In this document: in pieces, positions 55,325 through 63,606 of the stretch | Numbering within the stretch: the stretch's first letter is position 1 | How the letters are laid out: each line of letters opens with the position of its first letter | DNA from: Prosthecobacter sp. | GTDB lineage: Bacteria; Verrucomicrobiota; Verrucomicrobiia; Verrucomicrobiales; Verrucomicrobiaceae | Direction: 5' to 3' | DNA: 64,000 bases | Assembly: GCA_019186985.1 (NCBI GenBank) | Contig: JABARQ010000005.1 | Location: 1 to 64,000, forward strand | Notes under the pieces: model-generated | What the model saw: only the letters and a program-made list of their open reading frames with translations | What the model was told of the DNA's origin: nothing | Databases searched by the model: none | Translations under genes and position numbers: made by a program

Positions 55325-56743
55325 TCACGGTCGACTGATCGGTGGCAGCTTTTCAGCGAGCCGCTTCCGCAGGCCCTGGAGCGTTTCGGCGTGGGCCGGG
55401 TCCCTGGCGAGGTTGGTGTATTCATGCGGGTCCTTGTCGTGATCGTACAGCTCGACGCCGTTCCTGCCTTCATCCCATTCCGTGCAGCGCCATCGTGACG
55501 TGCGGATGCTGCGCCCCCAGAACTCGGCATTGGGTCCGCGACGAGCCTGGGTGAAGGCGGCGTCGTGAAGGCTGGCGCTGGCGTCTTCCAGGAAGGGGCG
55601 CAGGCTGCGGCCTTGAAGCTGGGCGGGCGAGGGGATGCCGCAGAGGTCGCAAAGCGTGGGGAAGACATCCAGCAGTTCGATGAGGCTCTCACTTTGCCTG
55701 CCTGCGGACTTCATGCCAGGCGTGGCGAGGATGAAGGGGACGCGGGCGCTCTCCTCAAAGAGGCTGCGCTTGTGCCACAGGCCGTGCTCGCCGAGATGCC
55801 AGCCGTGGTCGGAGGTGAAGATGATGATGGTGTTGTCCTCCAGTCCTGACTGCTTCAGCGCCCCCAGCACACGGCCCGCCTGGGCGTCGACATAGCTGAC
55901 GCAGGCGAGATAGGCGCGGATGGCGGCGCGGCGCTGCTCCGGTGTGGCGCTGAGCGTGTAGCCGGGGACGGAGCCGTTGCGGGCCGGCGGCGGGATGTCC
56001 GCCTCGTCATTATCCGGAGCATCAGGCAGCCGGATTTCTTCAAAGGGATAAAGGTCGAAGTACTTCGCCGGGGCAACCAGCGGCAGGTGGGGGCGGTGGA
56101 AGCCGACGGCGAGGAAGAAGGGCTTCGCCCTGTCGTGCCTGGAAAGCCATTCGATGGCGGTGGAGGCGAAGGCGCCGTCCACAAGCTGTTCATCTTCACC
56201 GGGGATTTCCTGCCAGCTCAGGCCCTGCTTTTTGCCGGTCTTCACATCGACAGCGCTCAGGCGCCTCGGAGGAAAGGGAAGCTCGCTCTTGAAGGGCGTG
56301 CCGAAGTCCCAGGCCTGCGGATCATCCATGCTTTCCAGGCCGGTGGGCACGCCGAGGTGGAAGATCTTCCCGCAGCGTGCCGTGGCATAACCTTGATTGC
56401 GGAAATGGTGCGGCAGCGTGAGGACGTCCGGGATGTTGGTGTAAAGGTTGTCCTCGTTGTTGGTCACCCGTGTGCTTTCTGGCCGCAGGCCGCTCATCAT
56501 GGAGGAGCGTGAGGGGTTGCAATGGGGGAACTGGCAGTAGGCACGGCTGAAGCTGACGCCCCGTTTCGCCAGGGCGTCCAGGTTCGGCGTCCTTGCCAGC
56601 GGATGCCCGTTGCATCCGAGCGTGGCGGCCAGGTCGTCCGACATGAGCAGGAGCACGTTCGGGCGCGCCTTTTCGGCCGCAGTGAGGCTGGCTGCGCCTG
56701 CTGCAAGCGTGACCAGGAGGGGGGTGATGAGTGAGTGGTTCAT
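55325..56743 (-). CDS. Secreted sulfatase (iduronate-2-sulfatase type)
   Basis: 472 residues. Signal peptide (MNHSLITPLLVTLAAGAASLTA). The core is NVLLLMSDDLAATLGCNGHP, the formylglycine site HCNPSRSSMMSG, RCGKIFHLG and FTSDHGWHLGEHGLWHKRSL, the last being typical of iduronate-2-sulfatase-like enzymes. The formylglycine motif is CxPSR with Asn in the second position. Its ATG overlaps the TGA of the upstream sulfatase gene (ATGA), so the two are translationally coupled. Substrate by family: sulfated uronic-acid polysaccharides. Confidence 0.93.
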   Translation of the reverse strand: MNHSLITPLLVTLAAGAASLTAAEKARPNVLLLMSDDLAATLGCNGHPLARTPNLDALAKRGVSFSRAYCQFPHCNPSRSSMMSGLRPESTRVTNNEDNLYTNIPDVLTLPHHFRNQGYATARCGKIFHLGVPTGLESMDDPQAWDFGTPFKSELPFPPRRLSAVDVKTGKKQGLSWQEIPGEDEQLVDGAFASTAIEWLSRHDRAKPFFLAVGFHRPHLPLVAPAKYFDLYPFEEIRLPDAPDNDEADIPPPARNGSVPGYTLSATPEQRRAAIRAYLACVSYVDAQAGRVLGALKQSGLEDNTIIIFTSDHGWHLGEHGLWHKRSLFEESARVPFILATPGMKSAGRQSESLIELLDVFPTLCDLCGIPSPAQLQGRSLRPFLEDASASLHDAAFTQARRGPNAEFWGRSIRTSRWRCTEWDEGRNGVELYDHDKDPHEYTNLARDPAHAETLQGLRKRLAEKLPPISRP

Positions 56744-58131
56744 GCGGATTTTCCGGCCTTGGCCTTTTTCTTCGGGGCATCCGCACCCCTGGGCTTGCCG
56801 CCGTTCGGGCTGAGCCTTTTCCACCAGTCCGGACCTTCGGCGTCGATGGCTGTGTTGTGCTCGATGAGCCTGCCCTTCATTTCATGGAAACGCCGGGATT
56901 CCCTGTCCTTCAGGTCGGTGGTTTCAAGGGCGTCCGACTTCAGGTTGTAGAGTTCAAACTCGGTGAGTTCGGCGTTGGCGAGGATTTTCCAGTCCCCCTC
57001 GCGCATGGCGATCTTGGCGTTGGGGGCCATGTGAAGCCGCCAGAAGAGGGGCTGCGGCCTTTTGACTTCGGCGGCCTTGCCTGTCAGGAGGGGCATTACG
57101 TCCACGCCGTCAAGGACACGGTCCGCCGGGACGGAGACACCAGCGATGCCAAGCAGGGTGGGAAAGGCGTCGCTGCCGATGACGGGGATGTCACAGGTGG
57201 TTCCTGGGGTGATTTTGCCGGGCCAGCGGGCGATCCCGGGCACGCGGATGCCGCCTTCATGAAGGTCGCGCTTGCGGCCGCGCAGACCGCCGGTGCTGCC
57301 GCGCCCGGGGCTTTTCTCGCCATCGCCCTCTGGGCCGTTGTCGGAGGTGAAGAAGACAAATGTTTGTTCGGCAAGGCCCTGCTGGTCCAGCGCCTTCATC
57401 AGCTGGCCGAAGGCGTGGTCCATCTGGGTGACGTTGGCGTGATGCTCGCGCTGCACGTCGTCGGCGAGGTCCGGATAGAGGGCCTTGAAGGCCGGGTCGG
57501 ACTTGATCGGGTAGTGGGGCTCGTGGGTCCAGACGGCGAGGAAGAAGGGCTTTGCGGGGTCACGCTTCTCCTTCAGCCAGGTGATGGCCTCGCCGACCAC
57601 GAGAGGGGCGGAGTAGCCCTGCATGGGGCCGGCGGGCGTGCCGTTGCGGACGAAGTTGACGGGGTTTTCATGCGTGGGTGCCGCGTTGTTCTGGGTGGCC
57701 ATCCACCATTCGTAGCCATGGTCGCCGGGCTGAGGCTGGGCGGGATTGTTGAACAGGCCGTTGAGGTGCCACTTGCCGCTGTGGCAGGTGTTGTAGCCTG
57801 CCTCCTTCAGCAGCCTGGGCAGGGTGATCTCACGGGTGCGGAGATGAACCTCGGCGCCTTCGGCGATCCAGGTGTAGACGCCGTTGCGGTGAGGTGTGCG
57901 GCCGGTGAGCAGGGCTGACCGGGAGGGGCTGCACACGGCGCTTGCCGAGTAGCACTGGGTGAGCCTCACGCCCTGGCGGGCGAAGGCGTCGAGGCTGGGG
58001 GACTTGATGACGGGATGCCCCTGGCAGCCGAGGTCGCCGTAGCCGAGGTCATCGGCCAGAAACAAGATCATGTTAGGCCGGCCGGCCGCCTGGAGGACGG
58101 CGGTGGCGAGAAGCGTGAGGAGCAGGCGCAT
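56740..58131 (-). CDS. Secreted sulfatase (arylsulfatase type), coupled to the next
   Basis: 463 residues. Signal peptide (MRLLLTLLATAVLQAAG). The core is NMILFLADDLGYGDLGCQGH, the formylglycine site AVCSPSRSALLTGR (near residue 67), HSGKWHLNG and FFTSDNGPEGDG. The last 20 residues are Lys/Ala-rich. Its end overlaps the start of the iduronate-2-sulfatase-like gene by four bases (ATGA). It is divergent from the PSD1 cytochrome. Confidence 0.93.
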   Translation of the reverse strand: MRLLLTLLATAVLQAAGRPNMILFLADDLGYGDLGCQGHPVIKSPSLDAFARQGVRLTQCYSASAVCSPSRSALLTGRTPHRNGVYTWIAEGAEVHLRTREITLPRLLKEAGYNTCHSGKWHLNGLFNNPAQPQPGDHGYEWWMATQNNAAPTHENPVNFVRNGTPAGPMQGYSAPLVVGEAITWLKEKRDPAKPFFLAVWTHEPHYPIKSDPAFKALYPDLADDVQREHHANVTQMDHAFGQLMKALDQQGLAEQTFVFFTSDNGPEGDGEKSPGRGSTGGLRGRKRDLHEGGIRVPGIARWPGKITPGTTCDIPVIGSDAFPTLLGIAGVSVPADRVLDGVDVMPLLTGKAAEVKRPQPLFWRLHMAPNAKIAMREGDWKILANAELTEFELYNLKSDALETTDLKDRESRRFHEMKGRLIEHNTAIDAEGPDWWKRLSPNGGKPRGADAPKKKAKAGKSA

Positions 58132-58230
58132 GGCCGGGCTTCAACGGTCCAGGACCACCGCCCTTTCGTGGAATCGTCAGGCGTTCATCGTGGAAAGGCG
58201 GGGTGTCCGGCCGGCGTTGTCGCAGTCTTG

Positions 58231-61134
58231 ATGTTCATGCGCCTTTCCATCCTTCCTTTTTTCCTGCCTGCCGCAGGCATGATGGCGGTGGATTTTTCGA
58301 AGGAGGTGCATCCCGTGCTGCAACGTGCATGCTTTGAATGCCATGGGGCCGAGCAGGGCAGGGGCGGGCTGCGGCTGCACGAAAGGCAGGCCGTGGCGAA
58401 GGCGGATCATCAGGAGATCCTCCGGCGTGTGACCCTGCCAAGGACGGACAAGGAGGCCATGCCGAGGCGTGGCGAGCCCCTGAAGGCGGATGAGATTGCG
58501 GCGCTCAGGTCATGGATCGAGGCCGGAGCAAAATGGCCGGAGGCCGTGCAGGCGGGCAGGCACTGGAGTTATGTGCCGCCGGTCCGGCCGGCGTTTCCCG
58601 AGGTCAAGGAGGCTGCCTGGTCCAGGAACCCGGTGGACATCTTTGTTGCGGCGCGTCTGGAAAAGGAGGGGCTTGCGCATTCTGCGGAGGCCGAACCTGA
58701 GGTGCTGCTGCGCAGGCTGTCCCTGGACATCACCGGCCTGCCGCCTGCGATCGCCGAGGTGGATGCCTTTGTGAAGGCCTGGAGGCAGGATTCAGAGCGC
58801 GCTTTGAACGGGGCTGTGGACAGGCTGCTATCCTCCAGGGAGTTCGGGGTGCGCTGGGCGCGTCCCTGGCTGGATGCGGCGCGGTATGCGGACTCGCACG
58901 GCTTTCAGCGCGACGACCTTCGTGAGATCTGGGGCTTTCGCGACTGGGTGGTGGATGCGCTGAACCGCAACATGCGCTTTGACCAGTTCACCATTGAGCA
59001 GGTGGCGGGCGACTTGATTCCAGGCGCCCGGCCGGAGCAGGTCATCGCCACGGGCTTTCATCGCTGCACGCCGACGAATGTCGAGGCTGGCACGGAGCCG
59101 GAGGAGAGCCGGATCAACCAGGTGCTGGACCGTGTGAACACGACGGGCACCGTCTGGCTTGGGACCACGCTGGAGTGCGCCCAGTGCCATAACCACAAGT
59201 ATGACCCCTTCAGCCAGCGCGATTATTATTCACTGCTGGCCTACTTCAACAACACGCGGAAGGAGGCTGAGCGCGCCAATCCGAAGGTGCCTGGCAGCAT
59301 CAAGTTTGACGGTGTGGCGGCGGCGCTGCCCGACCCGACGCTGGAGGTGCGCCGCCGTGAGCTACAGAGTCAGATTGCCGGCCTGGAAAGGAAGGCGGAC
59401 GTGCAGGCGAAGTCGAAGGAGCCCGCCGCTCCAGCCGGGGGCGGGGGAGGTGCGAAGGTTCTGAAGGCTGTTTCGATTGAGACGGAGAGCGGTGCGGAGG
59501 CCGAGCAGCAGCCGGATCAGAGCCTGCTGTTCACCGGCGAGGCGCCGGACAAGGACGTGTATGAAATCGACTATGAACTGCCGGAAGGCGGCATGCTGAG
59601 CGGACTTCTGGTGGAGGCGCTGAGTGACGATTCACTGCCGGGCAGGGGGCCCGGGCGTGGTGCCGCCGCCCGGCCCAACTTTGTGCTGCAGCACCTGGAG
59701 GCCGCGCTGGTGGCCGGGGGTGGGGGTGGCAAGGATGCAGCCGGGAGTCGTCTGCGCTTCAGCACCGCGCATGCGGACTTTTCCCAGAAGAACTTTCCGG
59801 TGGAGGGCCTTGTGGATGCGGACCCCCAGACAGGCTGGGCCATCATGCCGCGTTTTGGAGAAAGTCACTGGGCGGCGTTGGAGCTGGCTGAACCCATGAC
59901 GGCAGGTGCTGGCGCCAGGCTGCGTCTGCGGCTGGTGCAGGGCTACGGGGGCGGCCGGGTGATCGGACGGCTGCGAGTCAGCGCGATCCAGGGGGAAGTG
60001 CTCGCCGCACTTCCTGAGGAGCCTGAAAAAAAGGAGGAAGCAGAGGGGGATGGCCCTTCGGAGGAGGTCGGGATTCGTCGTCAGATCAGCAGTCTGAAGA
60101 AGCAGCTTGCCAGCTTGAAGGCTGCCACCACGGAGGTGATGAGTGAACTGCCCGAGCCCAGGATGACGGCCGTTTTCAAACGTGGAGTTTACACGGATCT
60201 GGGTGAACCTGTGAAGGCTGGCACGCCGGAGGTCATCCAGGTGAAGGCTGAAGGGCCGCCGAACCGGCTGAGCCTGGCCCGCTGGCTGGTCAGCCGGGGC
60301 AATCCGCTGACGGCACGTGTGACGGTCAACCGTTGGTGGGCAGAACTGTTTGGCCGGGGGATCGTCGCCACGGTGGAGGATTTTGGCATCAAAGGTTCGG
60401 CACCGTCGCATCCGGAGCTGCTCGACTGGCTTGCCGTGGAGTTCATGGAGAGCGGCTGGGACATGAAGCATGTCCTGAAGCTTGTCGTGACTTCGCGGAC
60501 TTATCGTCAGAGGTCCAGGTTTGACGGGGCCGGATTGAGGGCGGATCCGGAAAACATCCTGCTCTGGCGCGGGCCCCGGCTGCGCATGGATGCGGAGATG
60601 ATCCGTGACAACGCCCTGGCGGTCTCCGGACTGTTGAACCTCAGGCAGGGCGGTCCTCCCATTCGGCCGCCCCAGCCGGACGGGCTTTGGGCGAAGGTGG
60701 GCGGGCAGCAGTATCCGTATGAGGTCAGCCCTGGGGCGGAGCAGCATCGTCGCGGCCTTTACATTGTCCTGAAGCGGGGGTCGCCCTATCCCAGCCTGGT
60801 GAACTTTGACGCCTCGGCACGAACGGCCTGTGTGGTGAAGCGCTCAAGGTCCAACACGCCTCTTCAGGCGCTGACGCTGCTGAATGACCCGGTTTATGTC
60901 GAAGCCGCGCGTGCCTTTGCCGCGCGCCTTTTAAAGGAGACGCCTGGTGCCGGTGTGGATGCCAGGATCCGTCATGCGGTGCGCCTGGCCCTGGCACGCG
61001 AACCCAGGCCTGAAGAGCTGGGCGTCTTCAAAGCACTGATTGAACAGCAGATGAGGAACGGGGATGAAACCCGGGCCTGGCAGGCGGTGGCGACGGCGCT
61101 TCTGAACCTGGATGAGACGATTACCAAGGGCTGA
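58231..61134 (+). CDS. PSD1 and planctomycete cytochrome c domain protein (DUF1549/DUF1553)
   Basis: 967 residues. Signal peptide (MRLSILPFFLPAAGMMA), then a single heme-type domain with CFECHGAEQGRGGLRL (about residues 30-110), DUF1549 (RRLSLDITGLPPAIAEVDAF, about 170-380) and DUF1553 (SLARWLVSRGNPLTARVTVN and NRWWAELFGRGIVATVEDFG, about 690-930). Between them sit an Ala/Gly-rich, coiled-coil-like insert and a beta region (about 395-660), long for the family. The function is not known; a role with secreted DUF1501 proteins in polysaccharide or redox chemistry is suspected. ATG 58237 is an alternative start. Confidence 0.9.
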   Translation: MFMRLSILPFFLPAAGMMAVDFSKEVHPVLQRACFECHGAEQGRGGLRLHERQAVAKADHQEILRRVTLPRTDKEAMPRRGEPLKADEIAALRSWIEAGAKWPEAVQAGRHWSYVPPVRPAFPEVKEAAWSRNPVDIFVAARLEKEGLAHSAEAEPEVLLRRLSLDITGLPPAIAEVDAFVKAWRQDSERALNGAVDRLLSSREFGVRWARPWLDAARYADSHGFQRDDLREIWGFRDWVVDALNRNMRFDQFTIEQVAGDLIPGARPEQVIATGFHRCTPTNVEAGTEPEESRINQVLDRVNTTGTVWLGTTLECAQCHNHKYDPFSQRDYYSLLAYFNNTRKEAERANPKVPGSIKFDGVAAALPDPTLEVRRRELQSQIAGLERKADVQAKSKEPAAPAGGGGGAKVLKAVSIETESGAEAEQQPDQSLLFTGEAPDKDVYEIDYELPEGGMLSGLLVEALSDDSLPGRGPGRGAAARPNFVLQHLEAALVAGGGGGKDAAGSRLRFSTAHADFSQKNFPVEGLVDADPQTGWAIMPRFGESHWAALELAEPMTAGAGARLRLRLVQGYGGGRVIGRLRVSAIQGEVLAALPEEPEKKEEAEGDGPSEEVGIRRQISSLKKQLASLKAATTEVMSELPEPRMTAVFKRGVYTDLGEPVKAGTPEVIQVKAEGPPNRLSLARWLVSRGNPLTARVTVNRWWAELFGRGIVATVEDFGIKGSAPSHPELLDWLAVEFMESGWDMKHVLKLVVTSRTYRQRSRFDGAGLRADPENILLWRGPRLRMDAEMIRDNALAVSGLLNLRQGGPPIRPPQPDGLWAKVGGQQYPYEVSPGAEQHRRGLYIVLKRGSPYPSLVNFDASARTACVVKRSRSNTPLQALTLLNDPVYVEAARAFAARLLKETPGAGVDARIRHAVRLALAREPRPEELGVFKALIEQQMRNGDETRAWQAVATALLNLDETITKG

Positions 61135-61158
61135 ACGAGGAGTGCGGCCCGTCGTGGC

Positions 61159-62124
61159 TCAGGGTACTTCGAACACCTTTTGAGTCGTTGGATCAAGCGC
61201 CAGGGAGCCGCTGGAAAGGCCGCTGACATCCAGCTCGCGATAAGGTGGGTAGGGGCTGATGACACGGCCTTCCTTGCCGGTCTTCTTGCCTCTCAGGAAT
61301 CCACCGCTGCCAGGTGCAGGGCTGTCCGCCGGCTTTTTGCTGCCGCTGCTGGAGCCGTCCGCCGTGCTTGTGGAGGCCTGGGGCTTGCTGCCAGGAAGCT
61401 TGTCGGGATTGCCGACCAGCGTGTCCGACCTGGGGAGGGAAGGCGGGGACTGGTCCACCTGTCCTGGTTCACGCGTGATCGTCGGCGGCTTGTAGTTGCC
61501 TGCCGGTTTCCTGTCGGTCCTGGCTTCGCTGGTCTTTGATGCGGAGGTGCCGGAAGCGGAGCTTTTGCGCTGTGTTGCCGGCGGTTGGATGGAGCCGGGG
61601 TTCAATCGGCTGTCAGGCGCGGCGGAAGGCTGGCTGCCGCGAGGAGGAGGCGGCGTTTCATAACGTGGTGGCTGCGGATGCTGCGGCATCTGCTGATACT
61701 GGGGCGCCTGCTGATATTGAGGCACCTGCTGATATTGAGGCACCTGCTGGTAGCGTGGCTGGGCTGAATAACCCTGTGGAGGCTGGTCAAGCCTGCCCTG
61801 CGGCGGGTAGTAGGGCTGGGCCGCCGGGGCGTCACCATAAAAAACGCGGCGGAACATCTCGCCGAACTTTTTGCCGAAGGTGGGCAGGAACTGCAGCGGG
61901 CTGACATACTGCGACTGCTGCTGAGGTGGCGTTGCGTAATAGCCGCCGCCTTGTGGCTGGACGTAACCCTGGGGATACTGGGGGTAGCCGGGAGCAGGCT
62001 GTGCATATGGCTGAGGTGCCGGGACCTGCTGGGGATAGCCATAGGGCTGTCCTTGTCCGTGGGTGGCAAGGGCTGCGATGCCAAGCATCAAGGCCACACG
62101 GCGTGGAGTGGAAATGCTGTTCAT
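61159..62124 (-). CDS. Secreted Pro/Gln/Tyr-rich protein with a conserved C-terminal tail
   Basis: 321 residues. Signal peptide (MNSISTPRRVALMLGIAALATHG). Residues 25-160 are Pro/Gln/Tyr-rich with PQYQQ repeats and a 25-residue ordered island (LPTFGKKFGEMFRRVFYGDA). Residues 160-280 are Ser/Lys/Pro-rich and disordered. The end VISPYPPYRELDVSGLSSGS, then LALDPTTQKVFEVP, looks like a compact, conserved motif; I recall similar tails in other verrucomicrobial proteins, but this needs a search. Function unknown. Confidence 0.72.
   Translation of the reverse strand: MNSISTPRRVALMLGIAALATHGQGQPYGYPQQVPAPQPYAQPAPGYPQYPQGYVQPQGGGYYATPPQQQSQYVSPLQFLPTFGKKFGEMFRRVFYGDAPAAQPYYPPQGRLDQPPQGYSAQPRYQQVPQYQQVPQYQQAPQYQQMPQHPQPPRYETPPPPRGSQPSAAPDSRLNPGSIQPPATQRKSSASGTSASKTSEARTDRKPAGNYKPPTITREPGQVDQSPPSLPRSDTLVGNPDKLPGSKPQASTSTADGSSSGSKKPADSPAPGSGGFLRGKKTGKEGRVISPYPPYRELDVSGLSSGSLALDPTTQKVFEVP
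61691..61744 (-). repeat. 18-base tandem repeat encoding YQQ(V/A)PQ
   Basis: TGCTGATATTGAGGCACC occurs exactly at 61709-61726 and 61727-61744; a variant stands at 61691-61708 and partial copies flank the set. It lies inside the Gln/Pro-rich coding region. Confidence 0.85.
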
Positions 62125-62267
62125 ATGTTTAAGAGTTCTTAACTTTTGCTGCGGTTCAAGTCATTTCTTCCCGCCAACCTTCCTCAGACAGAAGACATGT
62201 GGAATGTATTCGAACAGGCTTGGGATCGACTTGGTGGCTCAAGTTTCGAAGTATTTGATTTTTTTGG

Positions 62268-62295
62268 TTGAGAAGTCGGCGCTCTGGTCAACTAT
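62268..62295 (+). promoter_or_regulatory. Candidate promoter of tRNA-Leu
   Basis: TTGAGA (62268-62273), 16-base spacer, AACTAT (62290-62295); the tRNA begins 21 bases further on. The match is moderate. Confidence 0.4.
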
Positions 62296-62315
62296 CACGG
62301 CCCGTTCAAATCCCT

Positions 62316-62400
62316 GCGCTTGTGGCGGAATTGGTAGACGCGCTAGATTCAGGTTCTAGTGAGTAACATCGTGGAGGTTCGAGTCCTCTCAAGCGCACCA
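62316..62400 (+). tRNA. tRNA-Leu (anticodon CAG)
   Basis: 85 bases. Acceptor GCGCTTG pairs with CAAGCGC; the anticodon stem CTAGA/TCTAG encloses TTCAGGT with CAG at 62350-62352. A long variable arm, as in class II tRNAs, and an encoded CCA are present. It ends 26 bases before menG and may share its transcript. Confidence 0.96.
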
Positions 62401-62426
62401 TCCCTGACACGGGGATGTTTTTGCCC

Positions 62427-63101
62427 ATGCAGGACGCAGGATTTGTCAAACAAGCCTTTGCAGGCATCGCGCGGAGATATGTGCTGGCCAATCATGTGCT
62501 GAGCCTGGGGATTGATGTCCTATGGCGCCGCAGGACGGCGGGGCTGGTGGCGGAACTGGCTCCTGCGCGCATCCTGGATCTTGCCACGGGCAGTGGTGAT
62601 CTGGCGGAGACGGTTCAGGCGGCGTGTCCGCAGGCCTGGGTGCTGGGGGCGGATTTTTCCGTGCCGATGATGAGGGAGGCGCAGCGTCGTCGTCTGCAAA
62701 AGCTGGTGGCGGCAGACGGCATGAACCTGCCTTTCCGTGAAGGTGGCTTTGATGTGGTGACGGTTGCCTTTGGGCTGCGCAACATGGCCTCCTGGCCCGG
62801 AGGATTGCGCGAGATGCACCGGGTGCTGAGGCCGGGGGGAGCCTTGTTCGTCCTGGATTTCTCCCTGCCCGGCCTGCCCGGCATCAGGCAGGCGTACCTG
62901 TTTTATTTGAAGCATGTGATGCCGAGGATCGCGGGCTGGATCACGGGCGAGAGGGCGGCTTATGAGTACCTGTGCAGTTCGATTGAGAAGTTTCCCTCGG
63001 GCGGCAAAATGGAGGAGTTGATGCTTTCCTGCGGTTTCAGCAGCGTGGAATCCTTCAGGCTTTCATTCGGGATCGCCTCGTTGTACAAGGCCACCAAGTG
63101 A
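62427..63101 (+). CDS. menG: Demethylmenaquinone methyltransferase
   Basis: 224 residues. UbiE/MenG signatures: FAGIARRYVLANHVLSLGID, ILDLATGSGDLAE (SAM-binding motif I), FDVVTVAFGLRNMASWPGGL and RVLRPGGALFVLDFS. It adds the methyl group that completes menaquinone. In this window succinate dehydrogenase of the menaquinone type supports MenG over UbiE; some enzymes do both. MQDAGFVKQAF is taken as the start; an ATG four codons earlier is in frame. It lies 26 bases after tRNA-Leu. Confidence 0.92.
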   Translation: MQDAGFVKQAFAGIARRYVLANHVLSLGIDVLWRRRTAGLVAELAPARILDLATGSGDLAETVQAACPQAWVLGADFSVPMMREAQRRRLQKLVAADGMNLPFREGGFDVVTVAFGLRNMASWPGGLREMHRVLRPGGALFVLDFSLPGLPGIRQAYLFYLKHVMPRIAGWITGERAAYEYLCSSIEKFPSGGKMEELMLSCGFSSVESFRLSFGIASLYKATK

Positions 63102-63133
63102 AGTGAACAGGGGTTGTTGGACATGGCCACCAG

Positions 63134-63208
<75 letters not shown>

Positions 63209-63220
63209 GACTTGACTGAT

Positions 63221-63295
63221 TGGCTCCTGAGGTAGGGTTCGAACCTACGACCTAGTGGTTAACAGCCACCCGCTCTACCGCTGAGCTACTCAGGA
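63221..63295 (-). tRNA. tRNA-Asn (anticodon GTT)
   Basis: 75 bases. Acceptor TCCTGAG pairs with CTCAGGA, CCA encoded, anticodon loop CTGTTAA with GTT at 63261-63263 (complement), T-arm GTAGG/CCTAC. First of two tRNAs on the minus strand. Confidence 0.95.
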
Positions 63296-63324
63296 ACATC
63301 TGTCCCGTTTGGAAACGGGCCGCG

Positions 63325-63352
63325 ATGGTAGATGATGGAAACTCGTGCGCAA
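63325..63352 (-). promoter_or_regulatory. Promoter of tRNA-Asn/tRNA-Met
   Basis: Minus strand TTGCGC (63347-63352), 16-base spacer, TACCAT (63325-63330); tRNA-Asn begins 29 bases further down. Same hexamer and spacing as the rpsB promoter. Confidence 0.6.
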
Positions 63353-63411
63353 GCATTTTGTTCGCTCTTGTGAAGCTCCCGAAAAATGCCGGAAGGCAGG
63401 AGGCAAAAGGC

Positions 63412-63567
63412 TCAGTCAGGCTCGTTCATGTCGGGCGTGTGGAGTTCCACGGCATGAACCTTTTCCGTTTCCTGGGGCGTGGTCAGCACTTTGAAGACAC
63501 ACCAGGCGAAGAGGATGCAGACGGTGCCGACGGAGAGGAGCATGACTAGCAGGCCGGAGAGGGTCAT
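63412..63567 (-). CDS. Small membrane subunit of a sodium symporter (MetS-like)
   Basis: 51 residues: MTLSGLLVMLLSVGTVCILF, then AWCVFKVL, form one membrane helix, followed by a hydrophilic tail (TTPQETEKVHAVELHTPDMN). It lies 39 bases downstream of a neurotransmitter-symporter gene on the same strand. Short single-helix companions of this kind (MetS with MetP) are known to accompany bacterial transporters of that family. The start is preceded by CTTCCCTTCCC. Confidence 0.75.
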   Translation of the reverse strand: MTLSGLLVMLLSVGTVCILFAWCVFKVLTTPQETEKVHAVELHTPDMNEPD

Positions 63568-63606
63568 GGGAAGGGAAGGCTTGGAGTGGCTGGCAGGTCG
63601 GAAAAA

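Noticed and set aside
61691..61744. Possible CRISPR-like short repeat
   Set aside because: The units are contiguous 18-base copies without spacers and encode a PQ repeat in frame with a secreted protein.
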